A stretch of 7,593 nt of DNA, taken from assembly GCA_016180705.1 (NCBI GenBank), contig JACPAU010000191.1, forward strand, positions 1-7,593, written 5' to 3'. The notes under the pieces were generated by a model. That model did not search any database. It was not told the origin of the DNA and saw nothing but the letters and a program-made list of their open reading frames with translations. Shown here in pieces: positions 6,831 to 7,593 of the stretch (positions are counted from its first letter, which is position 1; every line of letters starts with the position of its first letter). The translations under genes were made by a program, and so were the position numbers. The stretch comes from Candidatus Methylomirabilota bacterium. Its GTDB lineage: Bacteria; Methylomirabilota; Methylomirabilia; Methylomirabilales; JACPAU01.

Positions 6831-6859
6831 TTGACGCTCCTCGGCCCGTCGGCTAGAAT
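6831..6859 (+). promoter_or_regulatory. near-consensus promoter of tRNA-Asn
   Basis: TTGACG (6831-6836), exactly 17 bases, and TAGAAT (6854-6859): five of six matches at both boxes to the sigma-70 consensus. The mature tRNA begins 22 bases after the -10 box. Confidence 0.8.
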
Positions 6860-6880
6860 ACGGCGGCCATTTGGGCCCGT

Positions 6881-6955
6881 TCCCCGGTAGCTCAATGGTG
6901 GAGCGAGCGGCTGTTAACCGCTAGGTTGCAGGTTCGAGCCCTGCCCGGGGAGCCA
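6881..6955 (+). tRNA. tRNA-Asn (anticodon GTT)
   Basis: A 75-base tRNA with CCA encoded (6953-6955). The acceptor stem TCCCCGG (6881-6887) pairs with CCGGGGA (6945-6951), with discriminator G6952. The anticodon stem AGCGG/CCGCT encloses CTGTTAA, giving GTT, which reads AAC/AAU. The T arm GCAGG-TTCGAGC-CCTGC is perfect. The D arm GCTC...GAGC is present. The part from the anticodon loop to the 3' end recurs, degraded, at 7553-7593. Confidence 0.97.
6910..6950 (+). repeat. tRNA-Asn copy of the 41-base direct repeat (candidate att site)
   Basis: This stretch covers the anticodon loop through the acceptor 3' strand. It aligns without gaps to 7553-7593: I count 34 of 41 identical positions, with 25 of 28 over 6923-6950. 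The anticodon-to-3'-end portion is the part usually used as attB by tRNA-targeting integrases. Confidence 0.55.
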
Positions 6956-6973
6956 CCATCACATCGCCCATTT

Positions 6974-7006
6974 AGCCCGCCGCCCCCCTGGCTGCGCGGG
7001 CTTTTT
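6974..7006 (+). terminator. intrinsic terminator after tRNA-Asn
   Basis: A perfect 7-bp GC-rich stem AGCCCGC (6974-6980) with GCGGGCT (6996-7002), a 15-base loop and a TTTTT tract (7002-7006). It lies 19 bases after the tRNA and is the only clear intrinsic terminator in the window. Confidence 0.82.
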
Positions 7007-7129
7007 GCTTATCCGCAGAGTCCCCTCCTCCCCTCAGGGATTTCCCCTTCTGGAATTACAGGATTTCCCGGATTGCCCGCCCCAGCTCCGAAGCCGCGGC
7101 TTCGTTTCCCCTGGCTGCCACTTGTCCTC
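7007..7129 (+). other. non-coding gap after the tRNA-Asn terminator
   Basis: No credible gene. The first half is less GC-rich than its neighbours and contains two imperfect copies of a CAGGGATTTCCC / CAGGATTTCCC word (from 7035 and from 7059), 24 bases apart. No function can be given. Confidence 0.35.
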
Positions 7130-7506
7130 GTGACGCCGCAGCCGACCCTGCGCGCCTCCGTCACCCCGGCATCACCGGGGGTCGGGGTGCGGAATGAGCT
7201 CACGACGGCGCTCTACGAGTTCGACGTGCAGTCGGGCTTCGACAACGCCCGGCTCCTGGCAGGAGCCGTGCCCGCCCTCGAAGCGGATATCGACCTGTTC
7301 CTGCACCAGCAACAGCCGGACGGAACGTGGAGGCAGGTACAGGCAGCCGAGTCCGGAAGGCTCACCGACGAGCTGCTCGCGTTCGAGCGGCCGCCGCCCG
7401 GCGGTACCGGCTGGAGGTGCACAACTGGGCCGGCGCGCCCGCCACGCGGGTGGACGTGACCATCATTTCCGTCAACAGCGCGGGTGAGCCCGGGGAAGGG
7501 GCCTGA
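7130..7506 (+). pseudogene. frameshifted C-terminal remnant of a likely secreted protein
   Basis: A recognisable protein tail without a proper beginning. In one frame it reads VRNELTTALYEFDVQSGFDN, then AVPALEADIDLFLHQQQPDG and LTDELLAFERPPPG. At about 7400 one base is missing (CCC-GG-CGG), and the sense continues in the next frame as RYRLEVHNWAGAPATRVDVTI and ends EPGEGA before TGA 7504-7506. The alternation of a DIDLFL strand, a PDGT turn and a GRYRLEVHNW strand is what one sees in beta-sandwich domains at the ends of exported subtilases and similar proteins (PPC or P-domain type). The family is inferred, not proven. No RBS or credible start was found; 7130 is only a lower bound for the sense-bearing frame. 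GTG 7187 is an internal possibility. Confidence 0.5.
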
Positions 7507-7552
7507 GGGCAGCCCGCCTCGGCCTTAAGGATGGCGCTCGAACCCTCAGGTT

Positions 7553-7593
7553 GCTGGGAACTGCCAGGTTGCAGGCTCGCGCCCTCCCCGGGG
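7553..7593 (+). repeat. degenerate partial copy of tRNA-Asn (candidate second att site)
   Basis: Ungapped copy of tRNA-Asn 6910-6950 at an offset of 643 bases, cut by the window end. The anticodon loop reads CTGGGAA instead of CTGTTAA, and the T loop is CTCGCGC instead of TTCGAGC, losing conserved positions, so it is not a working tRNA. Identity stops abruptly upstream of 7553 (about 3 of 13 matches over the next stretch), so only the 3' half was duplicated. CAGGTTGC also occurs at 7547-7554 and 7565-7572. Confidence 0.55.

Noticed and set aside
6427..6834. Plus-strand frame of 135 aa opposite the exported-protein gene.
   Set aside because: No RBS, low-complexity translation, and the opposite strand has a signal peptide and good RBS.
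6926..7129. Open frame starting inside tRNA-Asn and running into the exported-protein remnant.
   Set aside because: It would run through a tRNA and a terminator; the Pro-rich translation has no features before about 7130.
1..7593. CRISPR arrays, toxin-antitoxin pairs, transposases, retrons.
   Set aside because: No regularly spaced repeats, no transposase or reverse transcriptase motifs, and no paired small genes were found on either strand.

Overview
This is a GC-rich chromosomal housekeeping segment from a Gram-negative-type bacterium. Base composition, the MglB/MglA pair with Myxococcus-like motifs, a PilZ protein and the tadA, tRNA-Ser, ffs, dnaX, ybaB, recR order suggest a deltaproteobacterium-like lineage (Myxococcota, Desulfobacterota, or Rokubacteria/NC10). 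Exact placement cannot be decided from this window. Promoters with a -10 box of the TAGAAT type are readable at several genes, so a standard sigma-70-like factor is likely.

Layout. Bases 88-738 encode a PilZ protein with an apparent degenerate GIY-YIG-like N-terminal domain. Bases 826-1293 are tadA (tRNA wobble adenosine deaminase), with its own promoter. Two tRNA-Ser genes (CGA and GGA anticodons) follow, then a DinB-family metal-binding protein (1573-2091). A large SRP RNA (about 2117-2331) lies directly upstream of dnaX. As given, dnaX (2393-4068) is broken by two internal deletions that remove the Walker A loop and the SRC-finger region and shift the frame twice. ybaB/ebfC (4087-4398) and recR (4409-5011) follow closely on the same strand. 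A new promoter near 5073-5101 precedes mglB (5174-5683) and mglA (5692-6279), the polarity GTPase switch.

The last 1.3 kb is accessory in character. A small minus-strand gene for a predicted exported protein (6361-6759) converges on mglA. tRNA-Asn (6881-6955) has a near-consensus promoter and a strong terminator. Beyond it is a frameshifted C-terminal remnant of what looks like a secreted protein. The window ends in a 41-base degenerate direct copy of the 3' half of tRNA-Asn, 643 bases away, as expected for the scar of an element that integrated into the tRNA gene.

How the genes work together: tadA, the tRNAs and the SRP RNA serve translation and protein export. dnaX, ybaB and recR form the classic replication/recombination cluster. 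mglBA control polarity and motility, and the PilZ protein would link c-di-GMP to an unknown output. No complete novel defence or mobile system is visible. The points most worth follow-up are the tRNA-Asn direct repeat with its cargo remnant, the doubly deleted dnaX, and the GIY-YIG-like/PilZ fusion.
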